Both the position numbers and the translations under genes were made by a program. The notes under the pieces are model-generated. The model did not search any database. It was not told the origin of the DNA and saw only the letters and a list, made by a program, of their open reading frames with translations. Positions 50,864 through 59,606 of a stretch of DNA of 64,000 nt are shown in pieces. This stretch comes from Candidatus Peribacteria bacterium (lineage in GTDB: Bacteria > Patescibacteriota > Gracilibacteria > Peribacterales > Peribacteraceae), in NCBI GenBank assembly GCA_020632295.1, contig JACKFU010000001.1:558001-622000 (forward strand), written 5' to 3'. How positions within the stretch are numbered: position 1 is the stretch's first letter; the number at the start of each line of letters is the position of its first letter.

Positions 50864-51816
50864 AAGTACTGTCTGCAATGCAGCCATCGGGAACGCTCCA
50901 CCTGGGAAACTATTTTGGTTCTATGGTGCCAAATCGTGAGCTGCAGGAGCAAAGTGACGCAAGCTACTTCTTTATTGTTGATCTCCACGCTCTTACGACG
51001 GTGCACGATCCAGCAGTACTCAGGGCAGCACGCAGAGATGCTGTTCGTGATTATCTTGCTGCAGGCTTTGACCCAGAGAAGTCCATTATGTTTTTTCAGT
51101 CTGCAGTACTGGAGCATAGTGAGCTTATGTGGATTCTCTCAACAGTGACGCCGATGGGTCTTTTGGAGCGGGCGGTAAGTTATAAGGACAAGGTGGAAAA
51201 GGGGATTGATGCGACGGCAGGACTCTTTACCTACCCTGTGCTTATGGCAGCAGATATTCTGCTGTATGACGCAGATCTCGTTCCTGTTGGCAAAGACCAG
51301 AAGCAGCATCTTGAGATGACACGCGATATTGCCATGAAGTTTAATAATATCTTCGGTGAAACATTTACGATTCCTGATGTGCAGATTCAGGAGATGGTTG
51401 CTGTTGTTCCAGGGACAGACGGTCAGAAAATGAGCAAAAGCTACGGAAACACCATTCCGCTTTTTGGAGATGAAAAGGCAATAAAAAAGGCAATTATGGG
51501 TATCGTGACTGACTCTAAGGATATGAATGACCCGAAAGATCCCGAAACGTGTGTTATCTATAAGATCCATCAGCTCTTCTTGAGTGTTGATGAAGCAGAG
51601 GCGCTTGCTGATGAGTATCGAAGTGGCATTGCGTACGGTGATGCCAAAAAGAAGCTCTTTGAGACCTATATGGATTACTTCAAAGACATGAGGGAGAAAC
51701 ATGCATCTATTTCTGATGCGGATATTGATGATGTTATGGAAAAGGGGGCAGAACAAGCTTCAGCAGTAGCAAAAGCAAAAATGGAGCAAGTAAAACAGGC
51801 TGTAGGACTTATTTGA
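50860..51816 (+). CDS. trpS: Tryptophanyl-tRNA synthetase
   Basis: 318 aa from the ATG at 50860, coupled to the pseudouridine synthase. Class I signatures: PSGTLHLGNYFG (HIGH equivalent, about 9-20) and GQKMSKSYGN (KMSKS, about 188-197). It also has LMAADILLYDADLVPVGKDQ, the usual TrpRS active-site helix. It charges tRNA-Trp. Confidence 0.96.
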   Translation: MKVLSAMQPSGTLHLGNYFGSMVPNRELQEQSDASYFFIVDLHALTTVHDPAVLRAARRDAVRDYLAAGFDPEKSIMFFQSAVLEHSELMWILSTVTPMGLLERAVSYKDKVEKGIDATAGLFTYPVLMAADILLYDADLVPVGKDQKQHLEMTRDIAMKFNNIFGETFTIPDVQIQEMVAVVPGTDGQKMSKSYGNTIPLFGDEKAIKKAIMGIVTDSKDMNDPKDPETCVIYKIHQLFLSVDEAEALADEYRSGIAYGDAKKKLFETYMDYFKDMREKHASISDADIDDVMEKGAEQASAVAKAKMEQVKQAVGLI

Positions 51817-51841
51817 AATATTTTGCTTTTTTTGCTATAAT
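51813..51841 (+). promoter_or_regulatory. Promoter of the paralogous exported pair
   Basis: TTGAAA, 17-nt spacer, TATAAT with TGC before it (extended -10). The ATG at 51867 follows after a leader of about 20 nt with no Shine-Dalgarno sequence. Confidence 0.7.
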
Positions 51842-51866
51842 ATACAAGTAAGTTCAAACAAACATT

Positions 51867-52583
51867 ATGCTTAACATTCGAAATGTCCTCGTCGCAGTAC
51901 TCATTGGTGTCATTGCAGTTCCTACCGCGATGACCGGTCTGTTTCAGTCGATTGATGACGATGGCATCAACTCAATTACCTCGACAATTGACCTAAGACA
52001 AAAGGCGCTCAACGATGCCGGTCGCGTCCGATATCTTCGCAGGAACTATTGGAGAGCTGTTGATGTGTATAATGAGCTTGTTCGTCTTGGATATGAGAAC
52101 TTGATTCCTCCTGAAATTAATGAGGTGGATTCTATTGAGTACTATCTGGATCCGGAGAATTTTACTGAAGCAGATCTTGATACTGTGCATGCTAGTGCTC
52201 CAGAGGAGATTGATGCTGGATATCTTGTTGCTGTCTCTGAGGCGCAACACGAGTACAACATGCTACCGCCACGTTGGAGGGATTTAATTGATGGATCTGT
52301 GGATTCGCAGTTCTGTGCACCTACTCTCAGCAAGTATACTGTTCAGGGGCAAGAAGATACTGATTTACACGATCTCTGTGTACGCCTACTTGATGAACGA
52401 TTGGCTGCCATTTCCCCAAATTTATTCCAGCGTAGTGCGTATCTTCGTGGGTTTAACCCGGTTGGATATGCTCCGCTTAGAAACCTTCGGAACAGGTTAA
52501 AAGTTTTGGAGGAATCGCTTATGTATGAAGATGGAACTTCTATCCGTCCAAAAACTCATTCTGGTAACCGTCCACGATTATAA
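51867..52583 (+). CDS. Exported/anchored protein, first of a tandem pair
   Basis: 238 aa. One N-terminal membrane segment (VLVAVLIGVIAVPTAMTGLF, about 7-26). The soluble part shares landmarks with the next gene: HASAPEE (about 110), a Cys near 150 (SQFCAPT), LHDLCVRLLDERL (about 170) and an Arg-rich end. Function unknown. The two genes are 2 bp apart and probably arose by duplication. Confidence 0.65.
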   Translation: MLNIRNVLVAVLIGVIAVPTAMTGLFQSIDDDGINSITSTIDLRQKALNDAGRVRYLRRNYWRAVDVYNELVRLGYENLIPPEINEVDSIEYYLDPENFTEADLDTVHASAPEEIDAGYLVAVSEAQHEYNMLPPRWRDLIDGSVDSQFCAPTLSKYTVQGQEDTDLHDLCVRLLDERLAAISPNLFQRSAYLRGFNPVGYAPLRNLRNRLKVLEESLMYEDGTSIRPKTHSGNRPRL

Positions 52584-52585
52584 TT

Positions 52586-53290
52586 ATGAAACAGCTCCAC
52601 ATCACTCCACACAAAGTTATGATTGCCCTTCTTGTGGGCATCATCGCTGTACCGCTTACTTCTACAGCACTCTTTATTCAACAGGATTCTTTGCCAACCA
52701 TGAATATGGACGCAGAGGATTTGCGTAGTGCTGCACTGCAGGATCGTTCACGCATTCGTGCACAAACCAGGTTGTACTGGAATGCAATTACACAATTTCA
52801 GAAGCTGACCGAGGAGCAGGGCATTGATGTCAAGAAGCCAGATTTTAACGATACTTCTACATTTGATGTACACGGCAGTGCACCGGAAGAGGACGCGGTA
52901 ATTGAGGATGACAAGGAAGTCTCTTCATTAACGACTGATCAGCTTGAATGGCAGGATCGTTCGCTTCTGCGCAGGTATACCCGTGCTGGTTTTTGCCCAG
53001 AGGGCCTGCGGGACTTTTACATTCCTGGCTACTACGAACTTTGCAATGCCCTTATCGATGATAGTCGTAAACGCATGCAGCCGGTAACTGGACTTCTTAA
53101 TCACAATGCGTATTTGTACCGTGCTTTACGTAGAGCAGCTCCTAATACCGATGTCACTGGTTGGAAGCTTCGACAGCGCATGATTGATGAGGCGTACAAT
53201 GGTGAGCGTCGTGATGGTGGTGCAACACCTGGTCGTCCCGTTACTTGCACTATGAATCCAGATTGTTTAACACCGAGGTATAGCGATTAG
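52586..53290 (+). CDS. Exported/anchored protein, second of a tandem pair
   Basis: 234 aa. N-terminal membrane segment VMIALLVGIIAVPLTSTALF (about 11-30), closely like that of the preceding gene. Shared features: HGSAPEE, RAGFCPEGL and YELCNALIDDSRKR. The tail has two more Cys (TCTMNPDC). Function unknown. The stop codon lies inside a family A octamer repeat. Confidence 0.65.
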   Translation: MKQLHITPHKVMIALLVGIIAVPLTSTALFIQQDSLPTMNMDAEDLRSAALQDRSRIRAQTRLYWNAITQFQKLTEEQGIDVKKPDFNDTSTFDVHGSAPEEDAVIEDDKEVSSLTTDQLEWQDRSLLRRYTRAGFCPEGLRDFYIPGYYELCNALIDDSRKRMQPVTGLLNHNAYLYRALRRAAPNTDVTGWKLRQRMIDEAYNGERRDGGATPGRPVTCTMNPDCLTPRYSD

Positions 53291-53310
53291 AGTGTTAGAG
53301 TGTTAGGTGT
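53287..53310. repeat. Octamer tandem repeat, family A, against maf
   Basis: TTAGAGTG, TTAGAGTG and TTAGGTGT; contains the stop of the upstream gene and runs directly into the maf ATG at 53311. Confidence 0.9.
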
Positions 53311-53895
53311 ATGAGTCAGCATCTTGTATTAGCGTCGGCGAGTCCTCAGCGGAAGAGGTTGCTTGAAGGACTTGGTCTGACATTTGAGGTGCATCCGAGC
53401 ACGTACGATGAATCTGCGTATGCAGAGCAAGATCCAGTAATGCGCTGCAAGCACTTGGCAGCCTATAAAGCACAAGAGGTAAATGAGCGATTCCCAGATA
53501 GCTTTGTCATTGGCTGCGATACACTTGTTGTTGCTCAAGATGGTACGTTGCTTGAGAAGGCAGCAACGCCGGAGGAAGCGAGAGCGGCAATAGTACTTCT
53601 TTCAGGGAAGTCTTGTGTTGTGCATTCTGGGCTATCTGTGTTTGATCCTCAACAGAAACACTACGAGGGTATCAGCTCGTCGACCGTATATTTTAAACAG
53701 CTGAGTGATGAAGAGATTGCCTGGTGGATCTCGACTGGTCTCTGGCAAGATCGATCTGGTTCCTTCCAAATTGATGGTCCAGGACAGCTGATGATTGAGC
53801 ACATCGAAGGAGACTGGAGCTCGATTGTGGGGCTTCCTGTTTTCTTACTTGGAGAATTGCTTAAGAAGGCAGGATATGAATTACTCTGTTTATAA
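53311..53895 (+). CDS. maf: Maf-like nucleotide pyrophosphatase
   Basis: 194 aa. Family start LVLASASPQRKRLLEGLGL, DTLVV (about 70-74) with the catalytic Asp, and GSFQIDGPGQLMIEHIEGDWSSIVGLP near the end. It hydrolyses non-canonical (d)NTPs such as dTTP/UTP or m7GTP, and was first named for septum inhibition. Convergent with and overlapping the inositol-phosphatase-like gene by 6 bp. Confidence 0.93.
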   Translation: MSQHLVLASASPQRKRLLEGLGLTFEVHPSTYDESAYAEQDPVMRCKHLAAYKAQEVNERFPDSFVIGCDTLVVAQDGTLLEKAATPEEARAAIVLLSGKSCVVHSGLSVFDPQQKHYEGISSSTVYFKQLSDEEIAWWISTGLWQDRSGSFQIDGPGQLMIEHIEGDWSSIVGLPVFLLGELLKKAGYELLCL

Positions 53896-54705
53896 TTCCA
53901 TCTTTGTTGTCACCCATTCCCAGAGCTCATCGAAGATTGGGGTAGTTGCTGTTGCACAGCGGTAGCCTGTTCGAGGATTGCCTGGGTCGAGAGGATCGAG
54001 CTTCATCTTTCCTCCCGCTTCTTCTACCAACAAAAATCCTGCTGCAATGTCCCAGAGTCGGATGCCAAGAAAGAAGGCGCCGTCTGTTTTTCCTCTGAGG
54101 ATCTCGCCAATTTCCTGTGCGGCACATCCTGTATTTTCGATGGAGGCACAGTAGGGCATTGTTGCTCTGTAAATACCATCTTCTCCCTGAACAGCACGTC
54201 GCATGGTGTTGCAGTTTAAAACTGCATCGGTCATTCCTTTTGTCTCTCGTAGTTGTACGGGTTCACCATTAAAAAATGAACCAAGTCCTCGCGCTCCGTA
54301 AAACTTCTGATTGAGTAGTGGCAGCTCCATGGAACCTGCAAGCAGCTCACCGTCTTTCTGAACAGCGATAATCGTGCCAAAATTTTCCCGTTTGTGAATG
54401 TAGTTGAGCGTTCCATCGAGTGGATCGATGATCCATTCGTATGGACTGTTTGGGTCTCCAATATGTTCTGCACCACTTTCCTCAGCAATAAATCGATGGT
54501 CAGGAAAATGGTTCTGAATAATGCTAATAATCAGTTTTTGTGCCTTTCCATCGAGTTCGGTGACGTAGTCTGTTGCGGATTCTTTTGTTGTAATCTCTAG
54601 GCTTCCTCCTTGGCAAAATGCCTCATACTCTTTGACGAGTAATGCAGATGCTGCCGCTGTCGCTTCTCGACAGACGTCAAGCAGCTGTTTGTTGTCAGGG
54701 GACAT
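53890..54705 (-). CDS. Inositol monophosphatase-family phosphatase
   Basis: 271 aa from the ATG at 54705, one base after the preceding gene's stop begins (TAATG). Metal-site motifs: EESG (about 72-75), IDPLDGTLNY (about 91-100) and LWDIAAGFLLVEEAGG (about 219-234). The family dephosphorylates inositol-1-phosphate, NADP or PAP; the substrate is unclear. Translationally coupled to the YgjP-like peptidase. Confidence 0.9.
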   Translation of the reverse strand: MSPDNKQLLDVCREATAAASALLVKEYEAFCQGGSLEITTKESATDYVTELDGKAQKLIISIIQNHFPDHRFIAEESGAEHIGDPNSPYEWIIDPLDGTLNYIHKRENFGTIIAVQKDGELLAGSMELPLLNQKFYGARGLGSFFNGEPVQLRETKGMTDAVLNCNTMRRAVQGEDGIYRATMPYCASIENTGCAAQEIGEILRGKTDGAFFLGIRLWDIAAGFLLVEEAGGKMKLDPLDPGNPRTGYRCATATTPIFDELWEWVTTKMEL

Positions 54706-55403
54706 TAGAGTGTCGGTAAACGGTAGTCGTAGAGTTTTCTTCGAATGCGCTCGTATGCAGGCAGTGCCCATTCTACCCATGCCCAGTACTGTGCGCTATG
54801 GTCTGCACGCTTACGGTGCGCAAGCTCGTGAATAATGACATACCGTAGGACATCTGGTGTAACAAAGAGGAGGGCAGCATTGAGCATGATAACGCCCGAT
54901 GGACTACAGCTACCCCATTGGGAAGAGGCAAACTGGAGTTTGACTGTGGAAATATGGACGCCAAATGTCTCTGTGTTAATGGTGCGTACCAGCTTTTCGA
55001 TACGGGAAAGCTCTTGCTTGCAGAGTGTCTTCCATAGGAGCCTATGCAGCCCCTGACGCCTCATTTTTGGTCCGATAGTTACCGTCCAACCACTCGCTGT
55101 ACGTTTAATTGTTGTTTTATTCCCGGGTCGCAACGAGAAGCGGTATTTCTGTCCATTCTGGAGAGTGATAGTCGTGCTTTCTCCACTATCGAGTAGCCTG
55201 CCAAAGGGGTGAATGAGCGTCTTTTCCTGCTCCTCAACGACTTGCCGCGTCATGCGCTCTAAGAGGTCTGAGATATGCTCTTTCTCTTCATCAGCAGAAA
55301 GTCCCTTTGCAAGCCGTATTACGATAGTATCGTCGCGGAAGACGGCACGACTGTGCTTGTTTCCAGTACGCTCAACCCGGTGGCGAATGGGGTATTTTTT
55401 CAT
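54705..55403 (-). CDS. YgjP-like (M48/WLM-type) metallopeptidase
   Basis: 232 aa. The zinc site is HELAHRKRADH (about 191-201), following the family landmarks QWGSCSPSGVIMLN. The N-terminal ~100 residues are the strand-rich half typical of the YgjP/DUF45 family. No signal peptide. Cellular role not established. Family C heptamers lie upstream. Confidence 0.82.
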   Translation of the reverse strand: MKKYPIRHRVERTGNKHSRAVFRDDTIVIRLAKGLSADEEKEHISDLLERMTRQVVEEQEKTLIHPFGRLLDSGESTTITLQNGQKYRFSLRPGNKTTIKRTASGWTVTIGPKMRRQGLHRLLWKTLCKQELSRIEKLVRTINTETFGVHISTVKLQFASSQWGSCSPSGVIMLNAALLFVTPDVLRYVIIHELAHRKRADHSAQYWAWVEWALPAYERIRRKLYDYRLPTL

Positions 55404-55448
55404 TGGGACTAATGAGTATACAGATGCGTCAAGCCCACGGCTTGGAGA

Positions 55449-55476
55449 GGAAAGCGGAAAGCGGAAAGCGGAAAGA
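55449..55476. repeat. Heptamer tandem repeat, family C (4 units)
   Basis: GGAAAGC three times, then GGAAAGA; 28 nt in the gap before the YgjP-like gene. Confidence 0.88.
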
Positions 55477-55515
55477 GATGGTTGGTATACCTACTATTTG
55501 GCTCTAGGAAGCCAT

Positions 55516-56493
55516 CTATTTGTACGAATCACTATTTTCGGCTTCAGCTTGCTCAATTTCTGTGTTCAATGTCTTCGCCGCGAGAGCCAAATCATTACAG
55601 AATTTTACATCGGATTGGACTTGACGGAATCCTGTGATAAGTTCGTTTTGTTCCTCTTCCTGAAGAAGGGTCTTCAAGACAGCCTCCTGCTCTTCTAGAC
55701 AGGCGATTGCAGCTTCTATTTTCTCTGTAACAAGAGGGGGAGGAGGGGTGTTTCCAACACGAATATCATCGAGGCGGACCATCAGGTGGATAACCCACGT
55801 TCGTGCTCTATCAACGCGTAGGTGGCTCATAGCTAGGCTTCTTTGGACATTGTAGGTGATGCCAAGGTTGCGCTTGGCTTCTTCCAAACCTTCTTTACTG
55901 TCGTAGACGCCAACATCCATTGCTTGGATCACGGTAGAGATGGCATCCATCAGGTTTCCGATGTGGAAGAGAGCAGTCTTCTTTGTCGATTCCACGGGGC
56001 CTGCCATTGTTTCTACAAACTGTTTCTCTTTGCGGAGCATCTCTAAATCCATTGTTAGAGTTGCTCGGAAACAGGTAAAGGTGACAGTGGTTACTGTATC
56101 GCGGTTTGCCTTGCGAACATCATCACGGCATGCACGTCTTTTTTCCGTACGCTTTTGTCGCCGAAGTTGCTGTTGTTCTCGAAACGCAGCAGCCTCTTTA
56201 CGTGTGTTCATCATAGCAGCCCAGAAGCCCTGGTCACGCGATCTACGTTCTTGCCACTTGAGTTGTGTGGCTTGTATTTCGAGGAGTTCTCCGGTGCTAA
56301 GGGAGAGGGAAGAGGTCTCAGAAGGTACAGAGGAATCAGAGGAAAGAGAGGAGCTCGAGGAACTTGAAGAGCTCGAAGATGTTTTCTGTAGCCCTATTGC
56401 TGCGAAGGTTTTCATCGGAGCGCAGAGGGTTCCAAGAAGACAGAATACGATGAGGAGCCGTGAGAAAGAAGTCACGGGAAGGCAGTGTAGCAT
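55516..56493 (-). CDS. Exported helical protein with poly-Ser linker
   Basis: 325 aa. Signal peptide (about 1-31, cleavage near FAA) and a Ser-rich linker (about 37-65, with 11 Ser in a row) lead to a helical domain (about 70-310). It carries RRACRDDVRKANRDTVTTVTFTCFR and two more Cys. The function is unknown. It lies 6 nt after the DUF35-kinase gene, so it is the last gene of the isoprenoid operon. Confidence 0.6.
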   Translation of the reverse strand: MLHCLPVTSFSRLLIVFCLLGTLCAPMKTFAAIGLQKTSSSSSSSSSSSLSSDSSVPSETSSLSLSTGELLEIQATQLKWQERRSRDQGFWAAMMNTRKEAAAFREQQQLRRQKRTEKRRACRDDVRKANRDTVTTVTFTCFRATLTMDLEMLRKEKQFVETMAGPVESTKKTALFHIGNLMDAISTVIQAMDVGVYDSKEGLEEAKRNLGITYNVQRSLAMSHLRVDRARTWVIHLMVRLDDIRVGNTPPPPLVTEKIEAAIACLEEQEAVLKTLLQEEEQNELITGFRQVQSDVKFCNDLALAAKTLNTEIEQAEAENSDSYK

Positions 56494-56499
56494 TTATTA

Positions 56500-57420
56500 C
56501 TACGCTTTTGCTACTTTCAGTACATGGCCACTAAGACTTTCGACAACTGCTTCAAGTTCATCATTGATAATGAGATGATCAAAGAGATCTTTTTGGTCTT
56601 CGAAGAATTTTAGGTCCTCCTCTGCATTCTTCAGTCGGTCTGCAATTTGTTTCTCGGTGTCACGTCCACGTTCACGGAGTCGGTGGAGGAGGGATGAGAG
56701 CATTTGACGTTTACTGCTACCTGGAGGAAGGAGCCCAAACGAGAGGATCGATCGTCGTCCGAGCGTCGACGACAGTCCTTGCAGCAGGCCCATCTCGGTA
56801 ATGACAATCGGAATCTTTTTCTTCGACCAAATTGCTTCGATATCCTTCTTCCTGTATCCATACCAGCGCTTTTCATCGGACGAGGGGATACTGGTTGATG
56901 CTGCTAGTTCATCATTTCTTTTCAGGTTCAAAAACTCTTCAGTGGTGACATGAATGTATTCATCTTCATCACTGGCTTTAGGAGGACGTGTTGTCAGAAT
57001 TGGTACGCGCTCAACGTACGAACCAACTTTCGTAGAAAGGAGAATGGAGACGGTTGTCTTTCCCACGCCCGATGGCCCCGTAAGTGCGAGGAGATAGCCA
57101 GGGAATTCCTGCTTTACGTCCTGATGTACCGGTACTTCATAGGCAATGTCGTAGGATCGCAGGCCATCTGCTGTCACCTGGGAAAGGCGCATGCGGGGGG
57201 TGACGTGCATGCCAATGGCTAACGACAATTGACGATTAACAATTAACTGACCTGCCACTTTTGTTCCGTCTTCTAGTTCAATGAGACCGATTATTCTTGG
57301 TTCACTGGGAAACCCTTCTGGGGGATGATGGACGACGGTCCACGAGAGAATGGTACCCTCTTGAAGTTTTTTCTTGAGGTTTGCTTGAGCTCGGTGAATA
57401 GATGGAGGAGTACTACGCAT
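56500..57420 (-). CDS. DUF35 OB-fold domain fused to a guanylate-kinase-like P-loop domain
   Basis: 306 aa from the ATG at 57420 (an upstream start to 57456 is possible). Residues 1-105 match the DUF35 OB-fold: SWTVVHHPPEGFP, IIGLIELEDGTKVAGQL and IGMHV. The usual N-terminal zinc ribbon is missing. Residues 112-306 are a guanylate-kinase-like fold: GPSGVGKTT, TTRPPK, WYGYRKKDI and RLKNAEEDL. In archaea the DUF35 protein bridges thiolase and HMG-CoA synthase; both lie directly upstream here. The kinase may be Gmk itself, or could act as a phosphomevalonate kinase; neither is proven. A heptamer repeat encodes one OB loop. Confidence 0.8.
   Translation of the reverse strand: MRSTPPSIHRAQANLKKKLQEGTILSWTVVHHPPEGFPSEPRIIGLIELEDGTKVAGQLIVNRQLSLAIGMHVTPRMRLSQVTADGLRSYDIAYEVPVHQDVKQEFPGYLLALTGPSGVGKTTVSILLSTKVGSYVERVPILTTRPPKASDEDEYIHVTTEEFLNLKRNDELAASTSIPSSDEKRWYGYRKKDIEAIWSKKKIPIVITEMGLLQGLSSTLGRRSILSFGLLPPGSSKRQMLSSLLHRLRERGRDTEKQIADRLKNAEEDLKFFEDQKDLFDHLIINDELEAVVESLSGHVLKVAKA
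57220..57247. repeat. Heptamer tandem repeat, family D, inside the DUF35 domain
   Basis: TAACGAC, AATTGAC, GATTAAC and AATTAAC, 28 nt, translated as part of LIVNRQLSLAIG. Confidence 0.8.
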
Positions 57421-58522
57421 GTTCCAGTATATGAATTCCGCAAGTGGCAGCAGCACCGCCGAAGTTATGGGTCAGGCCATATGTTTTTTCGCTTGTTTTC
57501 AACTGCTTGGCGATGTCAATCATCTGCTTAATGCCGGTTGCTGCGACCGGGTGTCCGCATGCTTTTAGTCCGCCAGAGGCATTAATTGTGATTTGTGATT
57601 CGTGATTTGTATAGAGATTGATCCCTTCACCAGGGAGCGCAAAGCCCATATCTTCCAGTGAGATGATGGCGGCGATAGAGAAGCAATCATGGAGCTCGAT
57701 GCAATCAATCTGATCACGCGTAATATCTGCTTCTTGTAGTGCGGCAACCATCGCATCTTTTGTAGCAGCAAATGATGTCACCGTTTGTCTGTCACAGAGA
57801 CTCAGTGCATCGGTTGTTAGTTGTGATGCAATGATCTTGAGAGGGCTCTCGTGCTTTGTTGAGAGAATAACGGCTGCCGCACCGTCACTAATCGGCGAAC
57901 AATCGAGCATACACAGTGGGTCAGCGACCTTCGGTGATGCACTAATTGCCTCCGCGGGGATCTCTTTTCGAAACTGTGCAAAGGGATTTGAGACTGCATT
58001 TTTGTGATGCCTCGCACTCACCGCATTGAGCCTCTCTCTCGTTAGGCCATGCTCAAACATGTAGCGGTTTGTAATGAGTCCGAAGATACCGGGGAAGGTG
58101 AGTCCGGATGGACTGTCTTTCTCCGCATCGGCAGCTCCCATAAGTGCAGAGGCAATAACGGAGCCGGGTACATCCGTCATTTTTTCTACGCCAACAACGA
58201 GGACAGTTTCTGCTTTACCGCTTTCGAGCATTGCACAGGCCGTGTGCAGTGCAACTGCCCCCGACGCGCATGCTGCTTCTGCGCGAAGTGCTGGCGGCTG
58301 GTGAGGCAGCAGACTTGCTGCCATTGCACCGAGGTGTGCTTGGTCATTTGTTGCTTCGCCAAGCATGTTGGCAACCACGACCATATCAATATCGAGTGCA
58401 GTGCATGTTGCGTTTTCTATTGCTGCATCGATCGCTTCTTCCATTAGGTCACGAATACCTTTGTCCCAGTGCTCACCGAAGCGTGTTTGCCCTGAGCCGG
58501 TGAGGTAGATAGAAGTGTTCAA
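57413..58522 (-). CDS. Archaeal-type acetyl-CoA C-acetyltransferase (thiolase)
   Basis: 369 aa. It begins at a TTG (58522); no upstream ATG is in frame and the next ATG is at residue 27. The nucleophile is in AEAACASGAVALH (Cys about 85), with HDCFSIAAI (about 274-282) and GGLKACGHPVAATG (about 318-331). The His-Asp-Cys-Phe form is the SCP-x/archaeal type. It condenses two acetyl-CoA to acetoacetyl-CoA. It overlaps the DUF35-kinase gene by 8 bp. A heptamer repeat inside it encodes TNHESQIT. Confidence 0.9.
   Translation of the reverse strand: MNTSIYLTGSGQTRFGEHWDKGIRDLMEEAIDAAIENATCTALDIDMVVVANMLGEATNDQAHLGAMAASLLPHQPPALRAEAACASGAVALHTACAMLESGKAETVLVVGVEKMTDVPGSVIASALMGAADAEKDSPSGLTFPGIFGLITNRYMFEHGLTRERLNAVSARHHKNAVSNPFAQFRKEIPAEAISASPKVADPLCMLDCSPISDGAAAVILSTKHESPLKIIASQLTTDALSLCDRQTVTSFAATKDAMVAALQEADITRDQIDCIELHDCFSIAAIISLEDMGFALPGEGINLYTNHESQITINASGGLKACGHPVAATGIKQMIDIAKQLKTSEKTYGLTHNFGGAAATCGIHILEHA
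57586..57613. repeat. Heptamer tandem repeat, family E, inside thiolase
   Basis: TTGTGAT, TTGTGAT, TCGTGAT and TTGTATA, 28 nt, translated as part of LYTNHESQITIN. The same peptide pattern occurs in the HMG-CoA reductase. Confidence 0.88.
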
Positions 58523-58543
58523 GTGGAAAGTGGAAAGCGGAAA
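58523..58543. repeat. Heptamer tandem repeat, family C, against the thiolase start
   Basis: GTGGAAA, GTGGAAA and GCGGAAA; the thiolase TTG start codon directly adjoins it. Confidence 0.85.
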
Positions 58544-58545
58544 GT

Positions 58546-59571
58546 TTAGTGACTATTAGCTGTGAGAGATTGATATTCAGAATAATTCAGGTAGTGTGTT
58601 TCTCTGGTGTCGGGTTCTAACTCTATGCCATCGCGGAGCATTGTCATGAGGAAGGCATCGCTTCCTGCACCGGACCCGTAGGAAACAAGAAGAATGGTCT
58701 CATCTTTTTTGGCTTTCTGCAGTACGTGAGCAAGTCCGAGAGGACTACAGGCACTGTAGGTGTTTCCGATGTGCGGAACAATGAATCCATGTTCCATCTG
58801 CTCTTTTGAGAATCCAAATTCTTTTGCCATGCGGCTGGGGAACTTTCCGTTTGGCATGTGGAAGATGACGTGGTCGATATCTTTTACCTCTATCTTTGTC
58901 AGTTCAAGTATCCCGGCTGTGGCTTCACGCACATGGCGGAAGTAGGCAGGTTCCCCGGTAAAGCGTCCGGCGTGGCTCGGGTGCTTCTCTCCGTTGGCTC
59001 TCCAGAAGTCTGGGGTGTCTGTTGTAAAACTTAGGGTTTTTTCTATGCGGCAGAGTGCGTGCTTTTGCTCGGCAGATCCCATGACAAACGCAGCAGCACC
59101 AGCAGCAGCGGTGTACTCGAGTGCATCACCGGGCTTGCTCTGCGCTGTATCGGCACCAATGGCAAGACCAAAACTAATCTGCTTTGCTCGTACCATGCTG
59201 TCAACAATCTGCATGGCAGCTGTTCCTGCTTTACAAGCAAACTCTAGGTCTGCTGCATGACAGAAGGGGTCACACTCAAGGGCAGCTGCTACCATGCCGC
59301 TTGTTGGTTTTACGGCATAGGGGTGACTTTCGGATCCGACAAAAACAGCGGAGATCTGGGTTGATTCAATGCTTGCCATCTCTATGGCTTGCTTTCCTGC
59401 GGCAAAGGCGAGGGTAAAGGTGTCTTCTCCGGCATCAGGAACAGTTTTTTCGTTCACACCAAGGCCGGATTTATACTGAGCAGCGTCCTGTTTCCAGGCG
59501 GCAGCAATTTCCTCCACGGTGATCTTGTTGGAGGGCACAGACAAACCAAATCCAATAATGGCGGAATTCAT
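58546..59571 (-). CDS. hmgS: Archaeal-type HMG-CoA synthase
   Basis: 341 aa, the length of the archaeal family (UPF0219 type) and shorter than the bacterial/eukaryotic form. Catalytic Cys in LEFACKAGTAAM (about 112), the His in FHMPNGKFP, and a terminal SYGSGAGSDAF. It joins acetoacetyl-CoA and acetyl-CoA to HMG-CoA. In archaea it works in one complex with the thiolase and DUF35 protein. All three are here in order. Confidence 0.92.
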   Translation of the reverse strand: MNSAIIGFGLSVPSNKITVEEIAAAWKQDAAQYKSGLGVNEKTVPDAGEDTFTLAFAAGKQAIEMASIESTQISAVFVGSESHPYAVKPTSGMVAAALECDPFCHAADLEFACKAGTAAMQIVDSMVRAKQISFGLAIGADTAQSKPGDALEYTAAAGAAAFVMGSAEQKHALCRIEKTLSFTTDTPDFWRANGEKHPSHAGRFTGEPAYFRHVREATAGILELTKIEVKDIDHVIFHMPNGKFPSRMAKEFGFSKEQMEHGFIVPHIGNTYSACSPLGLAHVLQKAKKDETILLVSYGSGAGSDAFLMTMLRDGIELEPDTRETHYLNYSEYQSLTANSH

Positions 59572-59578
59572 GAGGGGC

Positions 59579-59587
59579 AGTGTAGCA
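59579..59587 (-). promoter_or_regulatory. Extended -10 in front of hmgS, leaderless geometry
   Basis: TGCTACACT; ends 7 nt before the ATG at 59571. It suggests an internal promoter splitting the operon after hmgR. Confidence 0.5.
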
Positions 59588-59606
59588 GAAATTTGGCTTT
59601 AAAAAG

